A stretch of 64,000 nucleotides of DNA from Cyclobacterium xiamenense (lineage in GTDB: Bacteria > Bacteroidota > Bacteroidia > Cytophagales > Cyclobacteriaceae). The DNA is taken from positions 1 through 64,000 of the forward strand of contig NZ_WIOK01000020.1 in NCBI RefSeq assembly GCF_009467825.1. Reading direction: 5' to 3'. Both the position numbers and the translations under genes were made by a program. Below are positions 36,479-45,392 of this stretch, piece after piece (the first letter of the stretch is position 1; every line of letters begins with the position of its first letter). Below the pieces are notes generated by a model. That model saw only the letters and a list, made by a program, of their open reading frames with translations. It was not told the origin of the DNA and ran no database searches.

Positions 36479-38023
36479 ATGATGCCGAAGCTTCTCCTGC
36501 TCCTTTATTTCGTAGGGATTGGTTTGGTGCTGTCTGTTTCTGCACAGCAATCCACCCGACCCAACATTGTCTACATTCTTGCCGACGACATGGGGATTGG
36601 TGATGCCTCCTGTTACAACCCCGAGGCTGCTTTTTCCACTCCCCATATCGACCGGCTCGCACGCAACGGCATGCGATTTACCGATGCCCATACCAGTTCG
36701 GCCGTGTGTACGCCTACTCGATACAGCATCCTTACCGGGCGGTACAACTGGCGTTCGGAATTAAAAAGCGGGGTACTGGGAGGCTTCTCAGCACCGCTGA
36801 TTTCCCAGGACCGACTCACGGCCGGCGCCTTCCTGCAGGAAGCGGGGTACCATACGGCCTTTGTAGGGAAATGGCACTTGGGCTGGGATTGGACCTTATC
36901 TAAAGAATACACGCAAATCGACGGGTTGAATCAGGTGCTAGAGGTAGATTACACCCAACCCATTCGGAATGGACCCGGGGAGAGGGGATTTAGCTATTCG
37001 TACGGGTTTAGCAGTTCCCTGGACATTCCCCCCTATGTCTATGTGGAAAACGACCGGGTGACCGCCCTGCCGGATCGTACCACCCGAAACGTGGACGAGA
37101 AGGGCTTTTGGCGCGAAGGCCCCACCGGAGCGGATTTTGATCATACTCAAACCCTACCGCATGTCACCAAAAAGGCACTGGCATACATCGACAGGCAGGC
37201 TGCTGCGGGCTCCCCGTTTTTCCTGTACTTTGCCCTGCCTGCTCCCCATACGCCCATACTCCCGCTCTCCGAATTTATGGGAAAAAGCAATGCCAACATG
37301 TACGGCGATTTTATGCTGCAGGTAGACGATGTGGTGGGGCAGGTTACCCGGGCATTGGAAGAAAACGGCCTGCTTGACAATACCGTAATTATTTTCACCT
37401 CGGATAACGGTTGCTCTCCCCGGGCCGATTATCCGGAACTCGCCCAGGTAGGACACGATCCCAGCAACGGCTGGCGGGGACACAAAGCGGATATCTACGA
37501 AGGCGGACACCGGGTGCCTTTTCTGGTGCACTGGCCGGTAAAGGTTGCTGCCGGAAGTGTTTCCGACCAATTGGTCTGCACCACGGACCTGATGGCCACG
37601 GTTGCCGAACTCCTGCAAAAACCCTTGCCCGAAGATGCAGCTGAGGATAGCTACAGCTTTCTTTCCGCGCTGATGCGGAAGGAATCGCCGTCAAGACGTA
37701 CCTCGATTGTCCACCACTCGATCGAAGGGCGCTTTGCCATCCGAAGAGGAGATTGGAAACTGATATGCTGGCCGGGTTCCGGAGGCTGGACCGCGCCACT
37801 CAGCAACGGGGGATTGGAGGGACTACCCGATTTTCAGTTGTACAACCTCGCCGAAGATCCCGGAGAGCTAGACAACCTGGTGGAGCGGTATCCGGAACGA
37901 GTGGCGGCATTGAAAGAGGAATTGATCGGATTGATCAAAGCAGGAAGAAGTACGCCCGGTCCGGCGCAAAAAAACGATGGGGAACCCATCTGGGAGCAGG
38001 TCCGCTGGGCGTATGGGGAGTAA
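36479..38023 (+). CDS. Type I sulfatase
   Basis: This 514-residue sulfatase has a signal peptide ending in VSAQ and motifs ADDMGIGD (near residue 36), VCTPTRYSILTGRYNWR (cysteine 77), GKWHLGWDW and TSDNGCS. The CTPTRYS, GRYNWRS pattern is typical of a large arylsulfatase subgroup in marine Bacteroidota and Planctomycetes, where substrates are sulfated algal or animal glycans. Two adjacent methionines open the frame (36479 and 36482) and either could start it. It appears to be monocistronic, with a 384-base gap before the CocE-like gene. Confidence 0.93.
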   Translation: MMPKLLLLLYFVGIGLVLSVSAQQSTRPNIVYILADDMGIGDASCYNPEAAFSTPHIDRLARNGMRFTDAHTSSAVCTPTRYSILTGRYNWRSELKSGVLGGFSAPLISQDRLTAGAFLQEAGYHTAFVGKWHLGWDWTLSKEYTQIDGLNQVLEVDYTQPIRNGPGERGFSYSYGFSSSLDIPPYVYVENDRVTALPDRTTRNVDEKGFWREGPTGADFDHTQTLPHVTKKALAYIDRQAAAGSPFFLYFALPAPHTPILPLSEFMGKSNANMYGDFMLQVDDVVGQVTRALEENGLLDNTVIIFTSDNGCSPRADYPELAQVGHDPSNGWRGHKADIYEGGHRVPFLVHWPVKVAAGSVSDQLVCTTDLMATVAELLQKPLPEDAAEDSYSFLSALMRKESPSRRTSIVHHSIEGRFAIRRGDWKLICWPGSGGWTAPLSNGGLEGLPDFQLYNLAEDPGELDNLVERYPERVAALKEELIGLIKAGRSTPGPAQKNDGEPIWEQVRWAYGE

Positions 38024-38407
38024 TCCAACCACACAAAATGTCCTATTTATCAGGGAATTATCACCCAATACAAAGAGGACAAGGGACGCTGTTGGGCCGG
38101 GGATAGTTGCTGACGAATCGGTTTGTATGGGTAATGGGACGTAATATATCAAGCCTCGCTGACAGAAACCGCTTCCGTTTAAAGTTATTTTACACCGAAT
38201 ACCCGAAAAATACAACCGTTGGTACCATACCCATCCGATGGATGCCGCCGGATTGCGAAATTACAGGTAGGGAAGCGGTGGTGCCCAAGCAGTTAATCGC
38301 CAATGCATTGGGTATCGAACTATCTCCTGCCGACCATCTGTCAAATGCTTATTTACCCGCTAATTCAATTCGTTACACATGAAATCTGCCCGTTAACCAA
38401 TAACCAC
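38024..38407. other. Intergenic region
   Basis: I see no supported gene here. Open frames entering from the sulfatase end, and a 90-codon frame at 38107-38382, have no recognisable features. The upstream extension of the CocE-like frame (38303-38407) is judged non-coding because the signal peptide begins at 38408. Confidence 0.4.
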
Positions 38408-40246
38408 ATGCAAGCACTAAAAAATTTCTTCGTTTTCGGCAAGGGGTACTTCTCGAAAAACCTACTGTTTCTTGCCGTCCTGTTCGTTTTTTCCCTGGGC
38501 CTCTCGGGTACCGTCCCAGTTGCGGCGAATGATCCCGATCCGGTACAAAACGAAATCCGGATCGTTCGGCAGGTACCCGTACCCATGCGGGACGGAACCA
38601 TTCTGTATGCCGATATCTACCGCCCGGTCAAACCGGGAAAATATCCGGTGATCGTCACCCGTACGCCCTATGGATTGCAACGGGAAGGCGTGCACCACGA
38701 GCGCATGATAAAATTCGCGCAGCGGGGATACATCGGGATCGTGCAGGACGTAAGAGGGCGCTATGAAAGCGAAGGAAAGTGGGATCCTTTCCGGGACGAG
38801 GCAAACGACGGCCACGATACCATCGAATGGATCGCTGAGCAGGATTTTTCAAACGGAAAGATCGCCATGCAGGGCGGATCGTACCTGGGCCACAACCAAT
38901 GGGCGGCGGCCAGTCAAAGTCCCCCCAGCCTGGATGCCATCTTTCCCTCGGTGGCCTCGACCAACCTGTACGCCAACTGGATTACCATGGGTGGTGCTTT
39001 TCGGTTGAGTTTTAATTACGGCTGGGGCGTGGTGCGGATGCCCAACCGCATCATGTTGCCCCAAAACTGGCACACGGCGAGTTACACGCCCGAGGAGTTG
39101 AGATACGAAAATATCCTGATGCACCTTCCCTTGAAGGATGGGGACCTGCAGAGTGCAGGCTATGCAGTACCGCACTACCGGGATTGGCTGACCCACGAGA
39201 GTTACGACGACTATTGGAAATCCATCAGCGACGAAGAACGTTTTGACAAGGTGATGGTCCCCGCCTATAATACCGGCGGCTGGTTTGATATATTCCTGAT
39301 GGGTACCCTGAATGGGTACACGGGTATGAAAAAATATGGCGGGACAGCCGCTGCCCGCGCCGGCACCAAGCTGCTCGTTGGCCCCTGGGGCCACGGTCCG
39401 GGTACCGGGTTTGGCGACCTCGAATTTGGCGACCATGCCTTTGTGGATCTCTTTGAAGAGGAATTGCGCTATTACGATTTTCACCTAAAGGGAATTGCCA
39501 ATGGCTTGGACAAAGAAAAACCGGTAAAGCTCTTTTACATGGGTGAAAACACCTGGAGGGAGGAAGCGGATTGGCCCATTCCGGGAACGCAGTACAAGGC
39601 GCTGTACCTGACGGGGGAGGGTCCGGCCAGCTCCCTGCGCGGGTCCGGAAAACTTACCTTCGACAAGCCGGCCGCCGCGGGTAGCGATACGTATCGTTAT
39701 GATCCCAATCTTCCCGTCATGACCTACGGGGGAAACAATTGCTGTGGCACCCCGACCATCGCCGGACCCAAGGATCAGCGGGTAATTGAGCGCAGAAACG
39801 ATGTATTGGTCTATACCTCGGAGTACCTCACAACACCAGTGACTGTGGCCGGCCCGATTACCATGAAATTGCATGCCGCCACCGACGGTCCCGATACGGA
39901 TTGGATGATCAAGCTCGTCGATGTGTATCCGGATGGAAGCGCCTACCCGGTCTCGGAAGGCATCCTGCGCGCCCGTTTCAAAGACGGCCTGGATCAGATC
40001 AATCTGCTCACCCCGAATCAAGTGTACGAGTTCGAAATCGAGATGATGGGGACGGCAAATGTGTTTCAGCCAGGTCATCGCATACGGGTGGATATCACCT
40101 CCAGTAATTTCCCACAGTTTGACCGAAATCCCAATACGGGGAAGCCCCTGGGAGCGGATGCGGAGGTGCGCATTGCCGAGCAAACCATTCACCACGGGGG
40201 AAACCGCCCCAGTCATATTGTATTACCGATTGTACCCGGATTTTAA
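38408..40246 (+). CDS. CocE/NonD-family serine hydrolase (X-Pro dipeptidyl-peptidase S15 fold), secreted
   Basis: This 612-residue protein has a signal peptide ending near VPVAAND. An alpha/beta-hydrolase domain follows, with VPMRDGTILYADIYRP, VQDVRGRYESEG and the nucleophile elbow GGSYLG (serine 158). LLVGPWGHG holds the likely catalytic histidine, and a C-terminal jelly-roll completes the CocE/NonD family layout. The family cleaves ester or amide bonds (cocaine esterase, glutaryl acylase, X-Pro peptidase). In a glycan locus it may remove acyl or other ester groups, which is an inference. It is the first gene of a long plus-strand run and is followed after ten bases by the PLP enzyme. Confidence 0.88.
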   Translation: MQALKNFFVFGKGYFSKNLLFLAVLFVFSLGLSGTVPVAANDPDPVQNEIRIVRQVPVPMRDGTILYADIYRPVKPGKYPVIVTRTPYGLQREGVHHERMIKFAQRGYIGIVQDVRGRYESEGKWDPFRDEANDGHDTIEWIAEQDFSNGKIAMQGGSYLGHNQWAAASQSPPSLDAIFPSVASTNLYANWITMGGAFRLSFNYGWGVVRMPNRIMLPQNWHTASYTPEELRYENILMHLPLKDGDLQSAGYAVPHYRDWLTHESYDDYWKSISDEERFDKVMVPAYNTGGWFDIFLMGTLNGYTGMKKYGGTAAARAGTKLLVGPWGHGPGTGFGDLEFGDHAFVDLFEEELRYYDFHLKGIANGLDKEKPVKLFYMGENTWREEADWPIPGTQYKALYLTGEGPASSLRGSGKLTFDKPAAAGSDTYRYDPNLPVMTYGGNNCCGTPTIAGPKDQRVIERRNDVLVYTSEYLTTPVTVAGPITMKLHAATDGPDTDWMIKLVDVYPDGSAYPVSEGILRARFKDGLDQINLLTPNQVYEFEIEMMGTANVFQPGHRIRVDITSSNFPQFDRNPNTGKPLGADAEVRIAEQTIHHGGNRPSHIVLPIVPGF

Positions 40247-40256
40247 AACACGGCTT

Positions 40257-41486
40257 ATGCTTACACGAAGAAAACTACTCAAACGAATCACCGCCATTCC
40301 TTTTTTGGGAGGGTTGCTCGGCAGCGGTATGGCGTTGCCGGCTGTCGCAACCGCCGCTGCCGCACCGGCAAAACGGAACGTAATTCAGGAATTGGGCCTG
40401 CGGACCTTCATCAATGCCGCTGGTAACTATACCTCCATGACTGCCTCTCTGATGCCCGAAGAAGTCATGGAAACCATAAACGAATCATCCAGGCATTACG
40501 TGATGCTTGACGACGTGCAGGATGCAGTCGGCAAGAAAATCGCTGCCCTCTGTCATTCCGAGGCAGCCATGGTAACGGCAGGCTGCTGGTCGGCCCTGGT
40601 ATTGGGTACGGCGGGAGTACTCACCGGTAAAGATCCTAAGAAAGTAGCCATGTTGCCGTTTCTGGAGGGTAGCGGCATGAAAACAGAAATCATCCTGCAA
40701 AAAACTCACGCAAACGGCTACCACCATGCGCTGACGAACACCGGTGCCCGATTGGTGCTGGTGGAGACGCTGGAAGAATTGGAAGCCGCGATCTCTGAAA
40801 AAACGGCCATGATGTGGTTTTTAAACCGGGAGGAACCGCAGGGGCAAATCAAGCACCGTACCTGGATCGAAGTTGCCAAAAAGCACGGCATCCCCACCAT
40901 GAACGACATCGCAGCCGATGTACCGCCGGTGGAAAACCTTTGGAAATACAACGACATGGGCTACGACCTGGTGGCCATCTCGGGAGGGAAGGCCCTATGT
41001 GGACCGCAGAGTGCGGGTATCTTGATGGGAAGGAAGGATTTGATAGAAGCTGCCCGGATGCATTCGCCCCCACGTGGCGGAAATATTGGTCGTGGAAACA
41101 AAGTCAATAAGGAAGAAATTCTCGGCATGTACGTTGCCCTGGAAACCTTTATCAACCGGGACCATGACAAAATCTGGAAAACCTGGGAAAATCGGGTTGC
41201 CTACATTGCTGAGGCCCTGGCCGATATCCCGGGGATACGCACGGAGACCTTTATTCCGGAAATCGCCAATGAAAACCCTACCTTGAAAATTTCCTGGGAC
41301 AAGGACCGGGTAAAATTGACAGGAAAGCAGCTGGGAGAAAAAATGAGAAACGGCTCGCCCTCTATCGAAACCATTTCCTGGGAAAGTGACGATTACATAC
41401 GGGTAGCGGTCTTTATGCTGGAAAAAGGACAGGAAAAGATCGTCGCCAAACGACTTCGGGAATCGCTTTTGGAAACCGTGGGCTAA
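40257..41486 (+). CDS. Tat-exported PLP enzyme of the SelA/DgaE-like fold
   Basis: This 409-residue aminotransferase-fold protein belongs to the L-seryl-tRNA(Sec) selenium transferase-like group, which includes D-glucosaminate-6-phosphate ammonia-lyase. INAAGNYTSM at the N-terminus and SGGKALCGPQSAG with the PLP-binding lysine (residue 245) are visible. It begins with a twin-arginine leader (TRRKLLKRI) followed by a hydrophobic stretch and an AAAAPA cleavage region, so it is likely to fold with PLP and be exported to the periplasm. The ATG at 40257 is chosen because the frame further upstream overlaps the hydrolase gene. No Sec-tRNA genes are nearby, so true SelA activity is unlikely. A lyase acting on an amino sugar or beta-hydroxy amino acid is plausible. 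Confidence 0.85.
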   Translation: MLTRRKLLKRITAIPFLGGLLGSGMALPAVATAAAAPAKRNVIQELGLRTFINAAGNYTSMTASLMPEEVMETINESSRHYVMLDDVQDAVGKKIAALCHSEAAMVTAGCWSALVLGTAGVLTGKDPKKVAMLPFLEGSGMKTEIILQKTHANGYHHALTNTGARLVLVETLEELEAAISEKTAMMWFLNREEPQGQIKHRTWIEVAKKHGIPTMNDIAADVPPVENLWKYNDMGYDLVAISGGKALCGPQSAGILMGRKDLIEAARMHSPPRGGNIGRGNKVNKEEILGMYVALETFINRDHDKIWKTWENRVAYIAEALADIPGIRTETFIPEIANENPTLKISWDKDRVKLTGKQLGEKMRNGSPSIETISWESDDYIRVAVFMLEKGQEKIVAKRLRESLLETVG

Positions 41487-41650
41487 GCCAAATCGGAAAT
41501 TTTTGGCAGGAGTGCACGATCTCATCCGTAACATAAAGGGCGGTAAATGAAAGCATCGGCAGTCAAAAACCGGATTTTATCTTGCTGTACCTGCCTGGAA
41601 GTAGCCTGATTTTTTCTACCTTGGTTCCGAAAAAGCGAAATAAACCCCGA

Positions 41651-43381
41651 ATGAACCGAAGAAAATTTATCAAGCATAACGGCCACTTGGCACTGTTGGT
41701 GCCCTTTGCACCGAATTTACTGATACCGGGAAGTGAAGGCTCTCCCGTGCTTCCCTTCGATCGATCGGAAAAGCCCGAGTGGCTGGTCCGGATGATTAAG
41801 AAAAACGACGCCAACCTGGCCACCATCTTTCCCCGCCTGGAGGAAGACCGGGATGATCCGGATTTTGGGGCGGTATTGGATGGAAACGGCATGCCCTCAC
41901 CCCATGCCGCCACCGCATTTCTCAAAACCGGGTGCTGCGCGCTGATTTGCCCCGAATCGGTACATTATGCCGATGCCGGGCTGGTGGAAAGGCTGGGGCG
42001 GGCAGCGAATTTCCTGCTGCGTCTGCAGCACAGCGATGGCACCATCGACCTGCTTTCGACGAATTTTCATTCCACCCCCGATACCGGTTTTATTGTCAAA
42101 TGGCTTGCGCCGGTTTGGCGCCTGCTAGCAGGCAGCAACGTACCGGGAAAAGATAGCATCACCCTGCCGCTCAAACAGTTTCTACTGCAAGGGGGAGAAG
42201 CGCTGAAAGTCGGAGGCATTCATACGCCCAACCACCGTTGGGTGGTTTGTTCGGCGTTGGCTGAGCTACACAAAATCGAACAGGACCCGGCCTACCTGGC
42301 CCGAGCCGAGCGCTGGCTTTCCGAGGGGATAGACATGGATGAAGACGGTCAGTACGAAGAAAAAAGCAGCTATATCTATTCTTCCCTGAGTAATCGGGTG
42401 CTGATCAGCACGGCACGCGGATTCGATAAACCGGAACTGTATGCCTATGTGCGCCGAAATCTGGACATGAATTTTTATTACCTGCACCCAAACGGGGAGA
42501 TTGTCACGGAAGCTTCCGGGCGGCAGGACAATTCCATCATCGGCACGTTGGAAAATTACTACTACCCGTACCGGTACATGGCGTTGAAAGACGGAAACGG
42601 GCAATATGCAGCCGCTTGCCGCCTGATTGAGGAAACAGCCTTCGAAAAGACCGCCGGTTTTCTGTACTATTTCCTCGAAGACGAGCGCTTATGGGAAGAA
42701 CTGCCTGCAGCGAAACCCTTACCGAGGTCCTATGCAAAGGTGTTTCCGAATTCCAACCTGGCGCGCGTGCGGCGAGGAGCCTACGATGCCTCCATTCTGG
42801 CAAAAAGTCCCGTATTTTTCACCTTCCATAAAGCCGGCCTGGCATTGCAGGGAATACGTTTTGCAAGTGCCTTTTTTGGAAAAGGGCAATTTGTCTCCGA
42901 AACCCTGACCGAAAACGAGGGAGCCTTTCAGCTCAGCAGTTATTTGCAAGGACCTTATTACCAACCGTTTCCAGCAGATAAAATCCCCGGGGATGGTGAC
43001 TGGGCCAAAATGCCCCGATCGGAACGCCCCCAATCCGAGGTGCAGAAACTGCACAGCCAGGTAACCGTCCGGGAGGAGGGACAGGGCTTTTCGGTAGAAA
43101 TCAGTATTGAAGGCACCGAACGGGTCCCGGTCGCCCTGGAACTTATTTTCAGGCCTGGAGGTACTTTTGTCGGAACCGTTCCGCACGAAACGCTGGAGGA
43201 TACCTACTACCTGAAATCCGGAACGGGAACTTACTCCCATGCCGGTTCGTCCATTCGGTTTGGTCCGGGGCTGCACAGACACCGCTGGGTGCAGATTCGG
43301 GGCGCCCTGCCCAAGCAGGATGCGCCGACGGTTTTTTTAACGGGCTACACGCCTTTTCACCACGTTCTTTCCATTACGTAA
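41651..43381 (+). CDS. Tat-exported protein, probable alpha/alpha-toroid polysaccharide lyase-like enzyme
   Basis: This 576-residue protein begins with a twin-arginine leader (NRRKFIKHNG). The N-terminal two thirds is helical, with repeats consistent with an (alpha/alpha)6 toroid (FLLRLQHSDGTIDLLSTNF and GGIHTPNHRWVVCSALAEL). The C-terminal third is beta-rich. This layout resembles heparinase II/III-like and related lyases that cleave uronic-acid polysaccharides. The conserved-looking HTPNHRW and GRQDNSI segments could hold catalytic histidines and asparagines. I cannot place it in a numbered family by eye. The ATG at 41651 is chosen for the Tat signal. It lies between the PLP enzyme and a sulfatase that starts ten bases after its stop. 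Confidence 0.65.
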   Translation: MNRRKFIKHNGHLALLVPFAPNLLIPGSEGSPVLPFDRSEKPEWLVRMIKKNDANLATIFPRLEEDRDDPDFGAVLDGNGMPSPHAATAFLKTGCCALICPESVHYADAGLVERLGRAANFLLRLQHSDGTIDLLSTNFHSTPDTGFIVKWLAPVWRLLAGSNVPGKDSITLPLKQFLLQGGEALKVGGIHTPNHRWVVCSALAELHKIEQDPAYLARAERWLSEGIDMDEDGQYEEKSSYIYSSLSNRVLISTARGFDKPELYAYVRRNLDMNFYYLHPNGEIVTEASGRQDNSIIGTLENYYYPYRYMALKDGNGQYAAACRLIEETAFEKTAGFLYYFLEDERLWEELPAAKPLPRSYAKVFPNSNLARVRRGAYDASILAKSPVFFTFHKAGLALQGIRFASAFFGKGQFVSETLTENEGAFQLSSYLQGPYYQPFPADKIPGDGDWAKMPRSERPQSEVQKLHSQVTVREEGQGFSVEISIEGTERVPVALELIFRPGGTFVGTVPHETLEDTYYLKSGTGTYSHAGSSIRFGPGLHRHRWVQIRGALPKQDAPTVFLTGYTPFHHVLSIT

Positions 43382-43391
43382 ATTTCTTTGA

Positions 43392-45284
43392 ATGCCGATG
43401 AAACAGTTTTCGATACTTTCCTTTTTGATGCAGTGGATTGCATGCCTGGGCTTATTTATTCCCGGTTTGTCTGCAGCACGAACGAACAATCCGGATAAGA
43501 AAGCCACCCCCCCAAATCTGGTGTTTTTGATTTCGGAGGACAATTCCCTGCATTTCATGAAGTTGTTTGATCCGAATGGGGTCTCCACACCAGCCATTGA
43601 AAAAATGGCTACCGAGGGCCTTACGTATACCCATGCCTTTTCCAACGCCCCGGTATGTTCGGTGGCCCGAAGCACCCTGATTACCGGTACCCTGGCTACG
43701 CGAACCGGCATGCACCTGCACCGGAAAATTCAGCCGGTACCCATGCCGGAGGGATTGGACATGTTTCCGGCTTATTTGCGAAAGGCCGGGTATTACACCA
43801 CCAATAATGCAAAAAAGGATTACAACGCAATCGAAGGAGAAGGGGTGTGGGACGAATCGTCAAATCAGGCTTCCTGGCATAACCGTCCGGAGCCGGGGCA
43901 GCCGTTTTTTCATCAGGAAACCTTTACAGGTTCGCACGAAAGTCGTTTGCATTTCGACCAGGCGCGGATGGACGCCTACCGGCCCAATGACGATCCATCT
44001 CAGGTCCGGCTTTTCCCCATGTATCCAGATACGCCTTTGTTTCGCTATACCACGGCTTATCACCGGGATAAGATCCGGGAAATCGACGATTGGGTAGCCG
44101 AGAAAATCCGGGAATTGGAGGAAGCAGGGCTGCTCGAGAACACCTTTGTGTTCTACTTCGGCGACCACGGCGGTGTACTGCCGGGCAGTAAAGGTTATTT
44201 GTACGAAACGGGTTTGAACGTGCCCCTCGTGGTGCGTATTCCCGAAAACTACCAGGAGCTGGTTCCATACCAACGCGGCGAATCTCCGGAGGCTTTCGTT
44301 AGTTTTATAGATTTTGCACCCACCCTCCTTCAACTCGCAGGTGTCGAAGTTCCGGAGCCCATGGATGGACAGCCGTTTTTAGGCAAAGACCTGTCCAGGG
44401 AGACGCTTGAATCCCGGGATGAAGCATACGGCTACGCTGACCGCTTTGACGAAAAATACGAAATGGTCCGGTCCCTGCGGAAAGGTAAATGGAAATACAT
44501 CCGAAGTTACCAGCCCTGGTATCCGGATGCCTTGCACAACAATTACCGGTACAAGATGCGGGCATTTGCCGAATGGAGAAGCCTGCACGGGCAAGGCAAG
44601 TTGGATCCGACCGAAGGAGCGTTTTTTGAGTCCAAGCCGGTAGAGCGGCTTTACAATATGGAGAATGATCCCTTCGAAACTAATAATCTGGCAACCGAGC
44701 CGGGTATGGCTAGCCGGCTTCGGGGCATGCGGCAGGCCTTAAGTGCCTGGTTGGCCGCGCACAACGACCTGGGTTTTCTGCCGGAAAACTGGTTTTTGGA
44801 AGAAGCCCTGGCGAACCCGGTGGCCTATGGGCGAAGCCGCCATGCCGACCTGGAACGGGCAATAGCGGTATCCGACTGGGCCACCCGTCCCTGGTCGGCC
44901 ATTCGGGAGGAACTTATTCAAACCCTACATACCGGTACGCCTCTGGAAAGGTATTGGGGCTACACCGTAGCAGCTTCTTTCGGAAAAGGAATCGGCAGCG
45001 ACTACGCCCAGTTTCCCGATTGGGAGAAGGAGTCCGAAGCCATGGTGCAGCTACGCGCCATTGAGTTGGCAGGCATTTTAGAGGTCAAAAACCCGTTTCC
45101 TGCGCTTTTTTCCTGGATTGAGCGTGCTGGGGATCCGGTCGAAGCGTTAATAGGTCTGAATACGCTGGTGTATTTTCTCGATCACAGTAATTACGAGCCG
45201 GAGAGGGACCCTGCCGGGCTGGAAGTAAGTGCCTTGAATCCAGAAGTGGAACGCCGGTTGGCCTACCTCAAAGGTACCTGGTAA
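43392..45284 (+). CDS. Type I sulfatase with CSVAR motif and C-terminal helical extension
   Basis: This 630-residue sulfatase has a signal peptide ending near GLSAAR. The first metal motif is SEDNS rather than xDD, and the maturation motif is CSVAR (cysteine 89), where proline is replaced by valine. The second metal motif is GDHGG. The SEDN, APVCSVARSTLITG and YLYETGLNVPLVVR pattern is shared by a sulfatase subgroup I recall from marine bacteria, so the substitutions look like subfamily traits rather than decay. After the catalytic domain, residues 450-630 form an alpha-helical extension (LERYWGYTVAASFG, VEALIGLNTLVYFL) that may be HEAT-like. It starts ten bases after the lyase-like gene. Confidence 0.88.
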   Translation: MPMKQFSILSFLMQWIACLGLFIPGLSAARTNNPDKKATPPNLVFLISEDNSLHFMKLFDPNGVSTPAIEKMATEGLTYTHAFSNAPVCSVARSTLITGTLATRTGMHLHRKIQPVPMPEGLDMFPAYLRKAGYYTTNNAKKDYNAIEGEGVWDESSNQASWHNRPEPGQPFFHQETFTGSHESRLHFDQARMDAYRPNDDPSQVRLFPMYPDTPLFRYTTAYHRDKIREIDDWVAEKIRELEEAGLLENTFVFYFGDHGGVLPGSKGYLYETGLNVPLVVRIPENYQELVPYQRGESPEAFVSFIDFAPTLLQLAGVEVPEPMDGQPFLGKDLSRETLESRDEAYGYADRFDEKYEMVRSLRKGKWKYIRSYQPWYPDALHNNYRYKMRAFAEWRSLHGQGKLDPTEGAFFESKPVERLYNMENDPFETNNLATEPGMASRLRGMRQALSAWLAAHNDLGFLPENWFLEEALANPVAYGRSRHADLERAIAVSDWATRPWSAIREELIQTLHTGTPLERYWGYTVAASFGKGIGSDYAQFPDWEKESEAMVQLRAIELAGILEVKNPFPALFSWIERAGDPVEALIGLNTLVYFLDHSNYEPERDPAGLEVSALNPEVERRLAYLKGTW

Positions 45285-45392
45285 TCCGGCGTTTGACGGA
45301 AAGAAAGGTACGCTCATCAAAAATTGGTACGATCCATAGGGCTTTTTGGCGAACTTCATTAAATTGAACCCGATAAAAAAATAAGAACGATT

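Noticed and set aside
38303-38407. Upstream extension of the CocE/NonD frame
   Set aside because: The signal peptide begins at the ATG at 38408; the extension has no plausible role.
39485-40216. 243-codon antisense frame inside the CocE/NonD gene
   Set aside because: Shadow of a confirmed gene with no independent evidence.
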